Source of the DNA: Labilibaculum euxinicum
GTDB taxonomy: Bacteria; Bacteroidota; Bacteroidia; Bacteroidales; Marinifilaceae
Length of the DNA stretch: 64,000 nt
Reading direction: 5' to 3'
NCBI RefSeq assembly: GCF_009795715.1
Contig: NZ_WTCR01000002.1
Location: 466,930 to 530,929, forward strand
In this document: in pieces, positions 1 through 9,619 of the stretch
How positions within the stretch are numbered: the first letter of the stretch is position 1
How the letters are laid out: each line of letters begins with the position of its first letter
Translations under genes and position numbers: made by a program
Notes under the pieces: model-generated
Seen by the model: only the letters and a program-made list of their open reading frames with translations
Databases searched by the model: none
Told to the model about the DNA's origin: nothing

Positions 1-2427
1 TGTATCACCTTCTGAAATATTTGCTCTAATAATGACTTCAGCCATTTCGTCCTCCAAATATTTTTGAATAGCACGTCTTAATGGACGAGCACCAAATTGG
101 ACATCATATCCTTTTTCAGCAATAAAGTCTTTGGCCGGAGCAGACAATTTAATGTTGTATCCCAAGTCATTAACTCTCTTATATAATCCATCAAGTTCGA
201 TATCGATAATTTTATGGATATCTTTTTGCGTTAGAGAATTAAACATGATCAAATCATCAATTCTATTTAGAAATTCAGGCGCAAATGCTTTTTTCAGTGC
301 TTTCTGTATAATATTACTAGTGTAATCATTAGCATCAGTTCCTCCGGATTGGAAGCCGATTCCTTTTCCAAAATCTTTTAATTCTCTACTTCCTATATTG
401 GAAGTCATTATGATAATACTATTTTTAAAATCAACCTTACGGCCTAAACTATCAGTCAATTGGCCATCATCCAGCACTTGTAACAGTATATTGAATACAT
501 CCGGATGAGCTTTTTCTATCTCATCTAAAAGTACTACAGAGTAGGGTTTACGTCTAACTTTTTCAGTCAATTGCCCACCTTCTTCATATCCTACATATCC
601 CGGAGGAGCTCCAACTAATCTTGATACGGCAAACTTCTCCATATATTCGCTCATATCAATCCGTATCAGTGAGTCGTTGCTATCAAACAAATAATTTGAT
701 AAAACTTTGGCTAGTTGCGTTTTCCCAACTCCAGTTGGTCCAAGGAATATAAATGTACCAATTGGTTTGTTTGGATCTTTTAAGCCGGCTCTATTTCTTT
801 GAATTGCTTTAACTACTTTACTAATGGCATCTTCTTGTCCAATGACCCTCCCTTGAAGTTCACTAGCCATTTTAACGAGTCGTGAGCCTTCTGCCTGAGC
901 GATTCTTTTTACAGGAACGCCAGTCATCATAGCTACTACTTCCGCGATATCATCTTCTGAAACCTTTTCTTTTTTAAGGCTAAGTTCTTGTTCCCATTTG
1001 TCTTTTTCCCGCTCTAAATCTTCCGAGTAGCTTTTTTCTTTATCTCTGAAGCTGGCTGCCAGTTCAAATTTCTGAGCCTTAACAGCTTTAATTTTATTTT
1101 GACGGGTTTCCTCAATTTTTTTCTCAAGTTCCTCGATGATCACAGGCACATGAATATTTGATATGTGAACACGCGAACCGGATTCGTCAAGAGCATCAAT
1201 TGCTTTATCAGGAAGATGCCTGTCACTTATGTATCTGGATGTTAGCTTTACACAAGCTTCAATTGCTTCTTTTGTATAGAAAACATTATGATGGTCTTCG
1301 TATCGTTCTTTGATATTATTTAGGATTTCTATTGTTTCTTCAGGAGAAGTTGGCTCAACCATAACTTTCTGAAAGCGTCTTTCTAAAGCACCATCTTTTT
1401 CAATGTTTTGACGATACTCATCAAGGGTTGTAGCACCAATGCATTGAATTTCACCTCTAGCCAAGGCAGGTTTAAGCATATTTGCTGCATCAAGCGATCC
1501 GGTAGCACCGCCAGCTCCTACAATTGTGTGGATTTCATCAATAAAAAGAATAATATCATTCGTTTTTGAGAGCTCATTTAAAATTGCTTTCATACGTTCT
1601 TCGAACTGACCCCGGTATTTTGTTCCTGCAACAATTGATGCCAGATCAAGAGAGACAACCCTTTTTCCAAATAAAACCCGCGATACCTTTTTTTGAATGA
1701 TTCTTAATGCAAGTCCTTCAGCGATAGCTGATTTTCCAACGCCTGGTTCCCCGATTAAAATAGGATTGTTCTTTTTTCTACGGCTTAGAATTTGCGCAAG
1801 TCTTTCAATTTCAATTTCTCTTCCAACAATTGGATCCAGTGTACCTTCTTCTGCTGATTTTGTGATGTCAATACCAAAATTATCCAGTACAGGAGTTTCA
1901 GATTTTCCTCTGGCAGTTGTTCTTTTGGATTCTCCACCAAATTGCCCACTTTTTCCTTCACTGTCTTCTGGTGTATAGTCAGCCTGAGCTTTTGGGAAGA
2001 GTGTTTTTAAATTCTCTTTCACCCTATTGTAATCAATAGTATTGTCTTCTAGGACTTGAGTCACCAAACTTTTTTCATCTTTTAAAATGGCTAAAAGAAG
2101 GTGACTTGTATCTATGGTGTTGTTTTTTAATGCCTTAGCTTCAAGATATATTAATTTAAGAACACGTTCTGCTGACCTTTGCAGAGGAATATTATTTTGA
2201 TCCAAGTCAGAAACAGTATCTGATTTTAGATTTTTCTCTATGTTTTTTCGAATATCGTAAAGGTCAACTCCTAAAGAAATTAGAATGTCGACAGCAATAC
2301 CTTCACCTTCACGAAGAATCCCTAAAAACAAATGTTCTGTTCCAATGGCATTGTTTCCAAGCCTTTCAGCTTCCTCTTTGCTATAAGAAAGTACATCTTT
2401 AATACGAGGTGAAAATTTAGAATCCAT
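1..2427 (-). CDS. clpC: ATP-dependent Clp protease ATP-binding subunit ClpC (C-terminus outside window)
   Basis: AAA+ unfoldase that feeds substrates to ClpP in the cytoplasm. The 809 visible residues start at the ATG complementary to 2425-2427 (MDSKFSPRIKDVL) and run off the left edge in frame; perhaps 30-40 C-terminal residues are missing compared with the family. Order: two Clp-N repeats (about 1-150), first AAA+ module with Walker A GEPGVGKS at 226-233, a UVR-type coiled linker around 430-465 that marks ClpC rather than ClpA or ClpB, and a second AAA+ module with GPTGVGKT near residue 560. It is divergent from gyrA. Family identity is secure; no adaptor gene is visible. Confidence 0.97.
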   Translation of the reverse strand, partial: MDSKFSPRIKDVLSYSKEEAERLGNNAIGTEHLFLGILREGEGIAVDILISLGVDLYDIRKNIEKNLKSDTVSDLDQNNIPLQRSAERVLKLIYLEAKALKNNTIDTSHLLLAILKDEKSLVTQVLEDNTIDYNRVKENLKTLFPKAQADYTPEDSEGKSGQFGGESKRTTARGKSETPVLDNFGIDITKSAEEGTLDPIVGREIEIERLAQILSRRKKNNPILIGEPGVGKSAIAEGLALRIIQKKVSRVLFGKRVVSLDLASIVAGTKYRGQFEERMKAILNELSKTNDIILFIDEIHTIVGAGGATGSLDAANMLKPALARGEIQCIGATTLDEYRQNIEKDGALERRFQKVMVEPTSPEETIEILNNIKERYEDHHNVFYTKEAIEACVKLTSRYISDRHLPDKAIDALDESGSRVHISNIHVPVIIEELEKKIEETRQNKIKAVKAQKFELAASFRDKEKSYSEDLEREKDKWEQELSLKKEKVSEDDIAEVVAMMTGVPVKRIAQAEGSRLVKMASELQGRVIGQEDAISKVVKAIQRNRAGLKDPNKPIGTFIFLGPTGVGKTQLAKVLSNYLFDSNDSLIRIDMSEYMEKFAVSRLVGAPPGYVGYEEGGQLTEKVRRKPYSVVLLDEIEKAHPDVFNILLQVLDDGQLTDSLGRKVDFKNSIIIMTSNIGSRELKDFGKGIGFQSGGTDANDYTSNIIQKALKKAFAPEFLNRIDDLIMFNSLTQKDIHKIIDIELDGLYKRVNDLGYNIKLSAPAKDFIAEKGYDVQFGARPLRRAIQKYLEDEMAEVIIRANISEGDT

Positions 2428-2730
2428 ATAGTAGGTTTTTTAAATTTTTTAACAAATTAATGGTAAATCAATCGGAAAATAGATTCCGGTTATTTTAATG
2501 CAACATTAAAATAACGAAAAATAATTAGATACAAGCCTAAATGGGCCATCAATTTTTTACACTAATTATATCTTAAGAATGAATTAATCTAATAATCAAG
2601 CTGTAATGCTTAATTGAGTAAATATTTATCTTAATCCATGTGTAAATAACGCTTCCATTGTTACGCAAAATCTACATATTTTGTTACTTTTGTTATTCCG
2701 ATAAATGTTTAGAATTTTAAAAGAAATATA
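2428..2730. other. Divergent clpC-gyrA intergenic region
   Basis: A 303-bp AT-rich spacer between divergent genes. The gyrA-proximal end carries a perfect Bacteroidota -7 element (annotated separately). I see no ORF, tRNA or strong hairpin in the rest. A clpC promoter must also lie here, but I could not find a clean match on the minus strand. Confidence 0.6.
2685..2692 (+). promoter_or_regulatory. Putative gyrA promoter -7 element
   Basis: TACTTTTG matches the Bacteroidota consensus TAnnTTTG exactly. It lies 38 bp before the gyrA ATG, which would give a leader of about 30 nt. A weak ATTG at 2657-2660 could be the -33 element, with rather long spacing. Called by motif only. Confidence 0.55.
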
Positions 2731-5223
2731 ATGACTACGGGAGAGAGAATTATACGTATTAATATAGAAGAGGAAATGAAATCTGCCTACATTGATTATT
2801 CAATGTCGGTGATTGTTTCCAGAGCTTTGCCAGATGTTAGGGATGGATTAAAACCTGTTCATCGAAGAGTGTTATTTGGAATGGGTGAGTTGGGAATGAC
2901 TTCAACGAAACCTTATAAGAAATCAGCTAGAATTGTTGGAGAAGTATTAGGTAAGTATCATCCGCACGGTGATAGTTCTGTGTACATGACAATGGTTCGT
3001 ATGGCTCAGCACTGGTCTTTGCGTTATCCTCTCATTGATGGTCAGGGAAATTTTGGTTCTGTTGATGGAGATAGCCCGGCAGCTATGCGTTACACTGAGG
3101 CAAGAATGAAAAAAATTGCCGAAGAAATCTTAGCGGATCTTGAAAAGGATACAGTTGATATGATTCCCAATTTTGATGAATCATTGAAGGAGCCAACTGT
3201 TCTTCCAACCCGTATTCCAAATCTTTTGGTTAATGGTGCTTCGGGTATTGCTGTAGGTATGGCCACAAACATGGCGCCACACAACCTATCTGATGTTATA
3301 GATGCTATTATTGCGTACATTGAGAACAATGATGTTTCGATGGACGACTTAATTAGTATTGTAAAGGCACCTGATTTTCCTACCGGTGGTACAATTTACG
3401 GTTATCAAGGGGTTCGAGATGCTTTTGAGACGGGTAGAGGGCGTGTTGTTGTTCGTTCTAAAACAATTATAGAAACGACTGATACTGGTCGTGAAAAGAT
3501 CATTGTAACAGAGATTCCTTACATGGTTAATAAGGCTGAGCTGATAATGAAAGCTGCAGACCTGATTAATGATAAAAAAATCGAAGGGATTTCAAATGTA
3601 AATGATGAATCAGACCGTAACGGTATGCGCATCGTTTTCGATCTTAAGAGAGATGCAATTGCAAATGTTGTTTTAAACAAATTGTTTAAATACACTCAAA
3701 TGATGACCTCATTCAGCGTAAATAATATTGCGTTGGTTAAAGGGCGTCCAAAGATGCTGAATCTTAAGGATTTGATCATGTATTTTGTTGAACACAGACA
3801 TGATGTTGTTGTTCGAAGAACCCAATTTGAATTAAAGCAGGCTGAAGCTAAAGCGCACATCTTAAAAGGTTTGATTATAGCATTAGATCATATTGATCAG
3901 GTTATTGCCTTAATAAGAGGCTCCAAAACACCAGAAGAGGCAAAATTAGGCTTAATGTCTAATTTTGAATTGGATGAACTTCAAGCTAAAGCTATTCTGG
4001 ATATGCGTTTGCAGAAACTTACCGGTCTTGAGAGAGATAAGCTGCATGCAGAATATGAAGAATTGATGAAGTTAATTGATTATCTGAACTCAATTCTCAA
4101 TGATGAATCCATTCGAATGGGTATAATTAAGGATGAACTTATAGATGTAAAAGCGAGGTATGGTGACGAAAGAAGAACAGATATCGTCTATTCTTCAGAA
4201 GAGTTCAATCCTGAAGATTTTTATGCCGATGAAGAAATGGTTATTACTATTTCAAGAATGGGATATATTAAACGTACTCCTCTTTCTGAGTTTAAAACAC
4301 AAAATAGAGGTGGAGTAGGTTCTAAAGGAAGTATAACAAGAGAAGAGGATTTCTTAGAGCATATGATTATGGCGACAATGCATAATACTATGTTGTTTTT
4401 TACCGAAAAAGGAAAATGTTTTTGGTTGAAAGTTTATGAAATTCCTGAAGGAACTAAGCAATCCAAAGGTAGAGCAATTCAAAATTTATTAAATATAGAA
4501 CAAGATGATAAAGTAAAAGCTTATATCAATGTTCTTAATTTAAATGAAGAAGAATATATAAATAATAATAACATTGTTCTTTGTACCAAGAAAGGGGTCA
4601 TTAAGAAAACTTCATTAGAAGCATATTCCCGACCTCGAGTTAACGGAGTAAACGCAATAACCGTTCGCGAAGGAGATCAATTATTAGAGGCAAAACTGAC
4701 TAATGGCAATAATGAAATTTTAATTGCCGGACGTTCCGGTAAAGCAATTAGATTTGCCGAAAGTCAAGTTCGCCCAATGGGTAGAACAGCTTCAGGAGTG
4801 CGTGGAATCACATTGAAAGATGAGACCGACGAAGTTGTTGGCATGATATGTGTTGAGAATGGAGAAGAGGATATTCTTGTTGTTTCTGAAAATGGTTTTG
4901 GAAAACGTTCTAAGATTGATGATTACCGAATTACCAATAGAGGTGGTAAAGGGGTTAAAACCATTAGTATTACTGAGAAAACAGGTGATTTAATTGCCAT
5001 TAAAAATGTTACAGATAATGAGGATTTGATGATCATTAATAAATCTGGAATAACAATTAGAATGGCTGTTTCTGATTTAAGAGTTATGGGGCGTGCTACT
5101 CAGGGTGTTCGTTTGATTAACTTGAGTAAGAAAAACGATTCTATTGCAGCGGTTGCTAAAGTAAACTCTTCAGATGAAGTTTCAGAATTAGATATTGAGG
5201 AATCAACTCAAGAAGAGGTGTAA
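2731..5223 (+). CDS. gyrA: DNA gyrase subunit A
   Basis: Breakage-reunion subunit of the type IIA topoisomerase that introduces negative supercoils. 830 aa, normal length. The N-terminal winged-helix/tower domain has the catalytic tyrosine Y121 in [10 protein letters not shown]; the C-terminal beta-pinwheel has blades such as NRGGVGSKG and a relaxed GyrA box NRGGKG. The end is acidic, as is usual. The quinolone-determining segment reads [15 protein letters not shown]: the residue equivalent to E. coli Asp87 is Met86 (codon 2986-2988), while the Ser83 equivalent is kept as Ser82. Single gene after its own promoter. Distinguished from parC by the GyrA-type C-terminal blades; confidence is high. 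Confidence 0.97.
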   Translation: MTTGERIIRINIEEEMKSAYIDYSMSVIVSRALPDVRDGLKPVHRRVLFGMGELGMTSTKPYKKSARIVGEVLGKYHPHGDSSVYMTMVRMAQHWSLRYPLIDGQGNFGSVDGDSPAAMRYTEARMKKIAEEILADLEKDTVDMIPNFDESLKEPTVLPTRIPNLLVNGASGIAVGMATNMAPHNLSDVIDAIIAYIENNDVSMDDLISIVKAPDFPTGGTIYGYQGVRDAFETGRGRVVVRSKTIIETTDTGREKIIVTEIPYMVNKAELIMKAADLINDKKIEGISNVNDESDRNGMRIVFDLKRDAIANVVLNKLFKYTQMMTSFSVNNIALVKGRPKMLNLKDLIMYFVEHRHDVVVRRTQFELKQAEAKAHILKGLIIALDHIDQVIALIRGSKTPEEAKLGLMSNFELDELQAKAILDMRLQKLTGLERDKLHAEYEELMKLIDYLNSILNDESIRMGIIKDELIDVKARYGDERRTDIVYSSEEFNPEDFYADEEMVITISRMGYIKRTPLSEFKTQNRGGVGSKGSITREEDFLEHMIMATMHNTMLFFTEKGKCFWLKVYEIPEGTKQSKGRAIQNLLNIEQDDKVKAYINVLNLNEEEYINNNNIVLCTKKGVIKKTSLEAYSRPRVNGVNAITVREGDQLLEAKLTNGNNEILIAGRSGKAIRFAESQVRPMGRTASGVRGITLKDETDEVVGMICVENGEEDILVVSENGFGKRSKIDDYRITNRGGKGVKTISITEKTGDLIAIKNVTDNEDLMIINKSGITIRMAVSDLRVMGRATQGVRLINLSKKNDSIAAVAKVNSSDEVSELDIEESTQEEV

Positions 5224-5283
5224 AATAGATACTTAGACTAAATATAAAGAAAACAATCTTGTTCATGGTATAGAATAAAAATA

Positions 5284-5291
5284 TATTTTTG
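5284..5291 (+). promoter_or_regulatory. Putative promoter -7 element of the TPR gene
   Basis: TATTTTTG fits TAnnTTTG exactly and lies 32 bp before the likely ATG at 5324. CTTG at 5258-5261 may serve as the -33 element (22-bp spacing). Motif-based only. Confidence 0.5.
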
Positions 5292-5323
5292 TTCGAAATT
5301 GTTATTAAAACTAAACATTGATT

Positions 5324-6493
5324 ATGAGAAAATTATCATTCATTCTAGTTATGCTTATGTGTGTTGCAAGTGTAAGTGCACAGAAAAGCAAAGTGACTGG
5401 AGCCCAGAATTATCTTACTTCTGGTAAGTTGGATAAAGCAAAAGAAGCTATTGATGAAGGGATTCAGGACGAAAAATGTGTGGCATATGCTAAAGCATAT
5501 CTTGTAAAAGGAAAAGTGTATCAAGGAATTTTTGAAAGTCCTCTTCCTGCGTACAAGAAATTGGCAGAAAAACCGCTTGATATTGCTTTCGATGCCTATA
5601 TGAAGGCTCTTGAGTTAGATGAAAAAGGGAAAATGGAAAAGCCTGTTAAAGCGCAGATGACAAACATGATTCCTGATTACACAAACGAAGCTGTTAATTT
5701 ATATAATGCGGGAGATTTTCCTGGCGCTTTAGCTGCTTTTGAGCGTGTATTGGAAATTGAGGGAATGGATATGTTTAAAGAAAACGCTACGATTGATACT
5801 GCTGTCATTTTTAATGCAGGTATGACTGCTCAAAAGGCAGATCAATTAGATAAAGCGGCAAAATATTACAAGCAATCTATTGAATACAACTATGGTGGAG
5901 CTAAAACCTATGCTAATTTGTCCAAAGTTTTAACTGATTCTGGGAATAAAGAAGAAGGAGTTAAATATCTTCATAAAGGATTCGAGCTATATCCTAATGA
6001 TTCATGGATGTTGGTTGAGTTGATCAACCATTATATGTTAGGTGGAGAACCTCAAAAAGCGGCTGATTATTTAGATAAAGCGATTGAGTTGGATCCAACT
6101 AATGCTTCTTTTTACCGTGCAAAAGGTACTTTGTACGAAAAGACTGAAGAATTTGCTAAGGCTGAAGAGATGTATACTAAAGCATTAAGCATGGATCCAA
6201 ATGATTTTACTTCTCAGTATAATCTTGGCTTACTAAAACTTAATGCTGCTATTCAAAAGCATAAGGTTGCCAATGAAATAATGGATGCTAAAAAGTATAA
6301 CGAAGCAATTAAGGCTGTTTATGCGGAGTATGAAGCTGTGATTCCTTATTTCGAAAAGGTTCTTGAAATGCAGCCTGATGAGAAAAATTCAATGATTACT
6401 TTGAAAGAATTGTATTTCAAACTGAGAAATGAAAACGAAGTTTACCTAGAAAAATACAATAAGATTAAAGATAAGTTGGATGGTATGGAGTAA
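5324..6493 (+). CDS. Exported tetratricopeptide-repeat protein
   Basis: 389 aa. The chosen start is the ATG at 5324 (MRKLSFILVMLMCVASVSAQ), which gives a clean signal peptide cleaved after SVSA; a TTG two codons upstream is less likely. The mature part is alpha-helical with TPR units, the clearest at about 155-310 (for example EEGVKYLHKGFELYPND, KAADYLDKAIELDPTN, KAEEMYTKALSMDPND). Such periplasmic TPR proteins usually scaffold protein-protein contacts; the partner here is unknown. It stands alone after gyrA with its own promoter and a terminator. A second, shorter secreted TPR protein is at 15237-15968. Confidence 0.85.
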   Translation: MRKLSFILVMLMCVASVSAQKSKVTGAQNYLTSGKLDKAKEAIDEGIQDEKCVAYAKAYLVKGKVYQGIFESPLPAYKKLAEKPLDIAFDAYMKALELDEKGKMEKPVKAQMTNMIPDYTNEAVNLYNAGDFPGALAAFERVLEIEGMDMFKENATIDTAVIFNAGMTAQKADQLDKAAKYYKQSIEYNYGGAKTYANLSKVLTDSGNKEEGVKYLHKGFELYPNDSWMLVELINHYMLGGEPQKAADYLDKAIELDPTNASFYRAKGTLYEKTEEFAKAEEMYTKALSMDPNDFTSQYNLGLLKLNAAIQKHKVANEIMDAKKYNEAIKAVYAEYEAVIPYFEKVLEMQPDEKNSMITLKELYFKLRNENEVYLEKYNKIKDKLDGME

Positions 6494-6511
6494 ATAAAAT
6501 AAGTTAGAAAT

Positions 6512-6537
6512 AAAGGGAAGTTTAGGCTTCCTTTTAT
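6512..6537 (+). terminator. Rho-independent terminator after TPR gene
   Basis: Nine-pair stem AAAGGGAAG / CTTCCTTTT (one G-T pair) with a six-base loop and a short T tract, 18 bp after the stop codon. Confidence 0.6.
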
Positions 6538-6629
6538 TACATGTATATTATTTTACATAATATGAATTATAAGACAAAATGGAGTTTTCAAAAGTTACAC
6601 TACAAAACGCAATGAATTAAGAATTGGAT

Positions 6630-8342
6630 TTAAAGAAACTTCTGTAAGACTTCCATTAGTTTATGAGGATCAATAGGTTTTGTAATAAATTCATTGGCAC
6701 CAGCTTTAAAACACTCTTCCTTTTCATTATTAAATGTAAATGCTGTTTGCACTATAACCGGGATTCTATTATTGATGGCTTTAATTTGTTTTATTGCATC
6801 CAATCCACCAATCTCAGGCATCCTCATATCCATTAATACCAAGTCAATTTGCGGATCATTTGCCTGACATATTTCGATGGCATCTCTGCCATTACGAGCC
6901 CAGATTACATTTGCATCAGTTAATTCAATTATTGCATTTAAGTAATTGAAATTAGATTTAACATCTTCTGCAATTAAAATATTACGATTGGTATAATCTA
7001 TTGATTTTACCCCTGAACCTTCAATTCTGCACTCAAACTTATCTGAAGATTCTCTTAATAGTTTAAGATTTGACTGCCCCAAATTATGTACTTTAAAATA
7101 AAAATTAGAACCGATTTCAATTTTAGAATCAAACCAAATTTCCCCCTCTAAAAGTTGTACCATTTTTTTACAAAGAGTTAATCCGATGCCTGAACCTTCA
7201 AATTTTCTGGTGGAACTGCTTTCTCCTTGTCTAAATAAATCGAATATAACATGTTGATTTTCAGAAGAAATACCAACACCCGTATCTTTTATGTAAAAAA
7301 TTGGGTTAGTTTCGTCTTCTATGAAATACCCTATTTCAATAATTCCTTTTGTTGTGAATTTAATTGCGTTATCAATAAGATTTTCAAGTATTTGAACTAT
7401 TTTGTTTTTGTCTGAATTAATAGAAAATTCTTCACTGTTCTTTGGCAAAACAAGTCTTAATTCAAGACTTTTATTAAGTCTGTGACTTGTTTCAAAAACT
7501 TTATACAAGTCAGTTATGATTGGATTTAGAACAAAATTTTCTTTTTGAATTGCCAATTGGTTTGTTTCCATTTTGGAAACATCAATCAAGTTATTTATAA
7601 GTTTTAAAAGTTTTTTGCCATTATCTGAAATGTGATTAATGAAACCATCTCGTTGATTTTTATTTAGATTGTTATCTGATAACAAGTTCGAAAATCCTAC
7701 CATGGCATTTATAGGTGTTCGAATTTCATGGCTTATGTTAGAAAGAAAAGCTGATTTTAATTTTTCAGATTCTTCGGCTTCTTTTTTCGCTTTTTCAAGT
7801 TCTTTTTTTGTTTCTGTTATCGTTATTAAATCCTGCACCGATGTTGTGTGGGAAATACATGCTTGAATAGATACGGAAAATTTGTCTAAAACATTCTTTA
7901 ATTTGGTTTGGTCGATTTGGCTCCAGATTCGTTTCTCAGAAGATGAATATAGCACCAGAAATCCGATCTCGCGCAATTGAAAAAAGGTTATTGCTCCTCC
8001 TTCTTTTACTTTAAAACCAATTTCATTACTAATTTTCTGAGTAAGAATACATGAAAATGAATTTTGGCTTGCAAAACAACGATCAATAAAATTAGAATTA
8101 CATATTGAGCAATTCTCAAGTTTGATAATTGGATGAGAATAAACCGCTTTTAATCCATGTTCTTGCTCTGTAAATGAAATATAACTATTCCGAATCCAAA
8201 CACCTCCAAACTCTATGTTTTTGATTGACATTAGTGTATCTAAAAACCTTCTGCAATTTTCCTTCAAATCTAATGACTGACCAATAGATAAGGATAATTC
8301 GTACAGAAATGAAATGTCTTTTATAATATCGTTAGTTTGCAT
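6630..8342 (-). CDS. Hybrid sensor histidine kinase with C-terminal receiver
   Basis: 570 aa, no membrane segment, so a soluble sensor. Residues 1-170 look like a GAF-type sensory domain with a cysteine cluster (CSIC at 78-81, C89, C98). A coiled coil (about 172-196) leads to HisKA with H205 in SHEIRTP, then HATPase_c with N box NLIDNAIKF (322-330) and G boxes DTGVGIS and GSGIGLTL, and a receiver at 452-570 with acidic pair E459/D460, phosphoacceptor D505 and K555. There is no output domain, so phosphate probably passes to an unseen partner. It lies 7 bp after the FIST gene, so the two are most likely cotranscribed and the FIST protein is probably its input. Confidence 0.92.
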   Translation of the reverse strand: MQTNDIIKDISFLYELSLSIGQSLDLKENCRRFLDTLMSIKNIEFGGVWIRNSYISFTEQEHGLKAVYSHPIIKLENCSICNSNFIDRCFASQNSFSCILTQKISNEIGFKVKEGGAITFFQLREIGFLVLYSSSEKRIWSQIDQTKLKNVLDKFSVSIQACISHTTSVQDLITITETKKELEKAKKEAEESEKLKSAFLSNISHEIRTPINAMVGFSNLLSDNNLNKNQRDGFINHISDNGKKLLKLINNLIDVSKMETNQLAIQKENFVLNPIITDLYKVFETSHRLNKSLELRLVLPKNSEEFSINSDKNKIVQILENLIDNAIKFTTKGIIEIGYFIEDETNPIFYIKDTGVGISSENQHVIFDLFRQGESSSTRKFEGSGIGLTLCKKMVQLLEGEIWFDSKIEIGSNFYFKVHNLGQSNLKLLRESSDKFECRIEGSGVKSIDYTNRNILIAEDVKSNFNYLNAIIELTDANVIWARNGRDAIEICQANDPQIDLVLMDMRMPEIGGLDAIKQIKAINNRIPVIVQTAFTFNNEKEECFKAGANEFITKPIDPHKLMEVLQKFL

Positions 8343-8349
8343 TCTTATC

Positions 8350-9447
8350 TTAATATGAAAAACCTAAAACTATTGATTTATTTAATATTTCTGGATATCC
8401 TTCCCCACTTGAATATATCTCTCCAATTGAAAGGGCTCCTTCTAAATTAACTTTATTTTGATTGGTTTTTATTTCTTCAGTTAAATTAGAGAGTTCCACA
8501 TAGAAGTCGTCATTTAAATGATTTGCTCTTGAGATGCAATTGAAAATTAATGCATCCGCTATTTTCAAGTCGGCATCGATACTTTGATAAACAAGATTCT
8601 TAGATACAGATTTAAAATTTTCTTTTTCCATTGTCATGAGGTCAATAACTGAATTTTCAGGAATGTTACCTACACATTGTAAATAACCTTCTTCAGAAAC
8701 TCTCATTGGATCTCTAATTATATATTCACTATTTTCCTTATAGATTCCAAATGGATAATGAATTGCATTTGTCTCAAAATTCTCTTTGTTAATTTTAATA
8801 TTTAATACAGTTTTTAAAAATCGTTGATAAACAACAAATGCATTTTCCCAATTAAGCTCTTTAATAAAGTTTTTATCTGTTTTTGTGGCAATAAAAGGAC
8901 CATAAAGCTTTGTCCAACCGTGCAATGAGCCTGTTGTAGCCTTATTTCTTGTTAGTGTAATGATTGTTCCTGTATTAAAAACGCCATCATTACTTATTAA
9001 AACACCTTCATTATGCTTTTTAGTTCGGCCAGCACCACCACCAAGAAATTTAACATCATTTCCTAAATGAGTATATAAGGATCTTAAGTGTTCTGAACTA
9101 TCAGAAGATAAACCGGAAGTTAGAACATAAACCGTTGAAAAAATCACGTTACTAAATTCAGAAATTTGCCGGCTAAAAGTTTTAGATGAATCAAAATAAA
9201 TTGAAATGGCGTTATTGGGTAACCACTTGATTACGAATCCTGTGCTGGAAGTCTCGTTGTTGTGTATTATTTTAGGAAAAACACCACCAGTAAATCTTAT
9301 CTTTTTACTATTCAGGGAATTGACTAATTCATTTAACGGGATTTTAGAATCTTCCCCAATAAGGATGAAGGCAAATGCATTGTTAGAAAACGTATTGGTT
9401 TCTAACAAATAAAGTATTTCGTTCAGACATGGATTTTCCAGATACAT
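8350..9447 (-). CDS. FIST domain (FIST_N/FIST_C) sensory protein
   Basis: 365 aa. The N-terminal half resembles FIST_N (strands such as AFAFILIGED and the GGVFPKII segment) and the C-terminal half FIST_C (from about residue 190: AFVVYQRFLK, YPFGIY, and the final EGALSIGEIYSSGEGYPEILNKS-type ending characteristic of the family). FIST domains are known sensory modules thought to bind small ligands such as amino acids. No signal peptide. The start at 9447 is the first ATG in frame; translation further upstream is not supported. Located directly before the hybrid kinase gene, so a two-gene ligand-sensing unit is likely. Confidence 0.85.
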   Translation of the reverse strand: MYLENPCLNEILYLLETNTFSNNAFAFILIGEDSKIPLNELVNSLNSKKIRFTGGVFPKIIHNNETSSTGFVIKWLPNNAISIYFDSSKTFSRQISEFSNVIFSTVYVLTSGLSSDSSEHLRSLYTHLGNDVKFLGGGAGRTKKHNEGVLISNDGVFNTGTIITLTRNKATTGSLHGWTKLYGPFIATKTDKNFIKELNWENAFVVYQRFLKTVLNIKINKENFETNAIHYPFGIYKENSEYIIRDPMRVSEEGYLQCVGNIPENSVIDLMTMEKENFKSVSKNLVYQSIDADLKIADALIFNCISRANHLNDDFYVELSNLTEEIKTNQNKVNLEGALSIGEIYSSGEGYPEILNKSIVLGFSY

Positions 9448-9573
9448 TACCTCTCTCCTCTTCGATTATATTCATTACAATTTTAGCGAATTTATGACTA
9501 TTAACCGATTGCTTTTGATTAAAGATCAATAATGTCATGTCAAGGCTTTCAATTGTATTATTAGGGGAGAAAT

Positions 9574-9611
9574 TAAAAAAAAACTGACTTTTTGAATGCA
9601 AAGCCAGTTTT
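9574..9611 (-). terminator. Rho-independent terminator of the adenylate kinase gene
   Basis: Read on the minus strand, a 12-pair stem (AAAACTGGCTTT with AAAGTCAGTTTT, one G-T pair) and an 8-base loop are followed by a run of T. It starts 9 bp after the adk stop and separates it from the FIST gene. Confidence 0.85.
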
Positions 9612-9619
9612 CTATTAGG

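Noticed and set aside
9383..9601. 72-codon minus-strand ORF overlapping the FIST start
   Set aside because: It is in another frame, overlaps the adk terminator, and has no recognisable motif.
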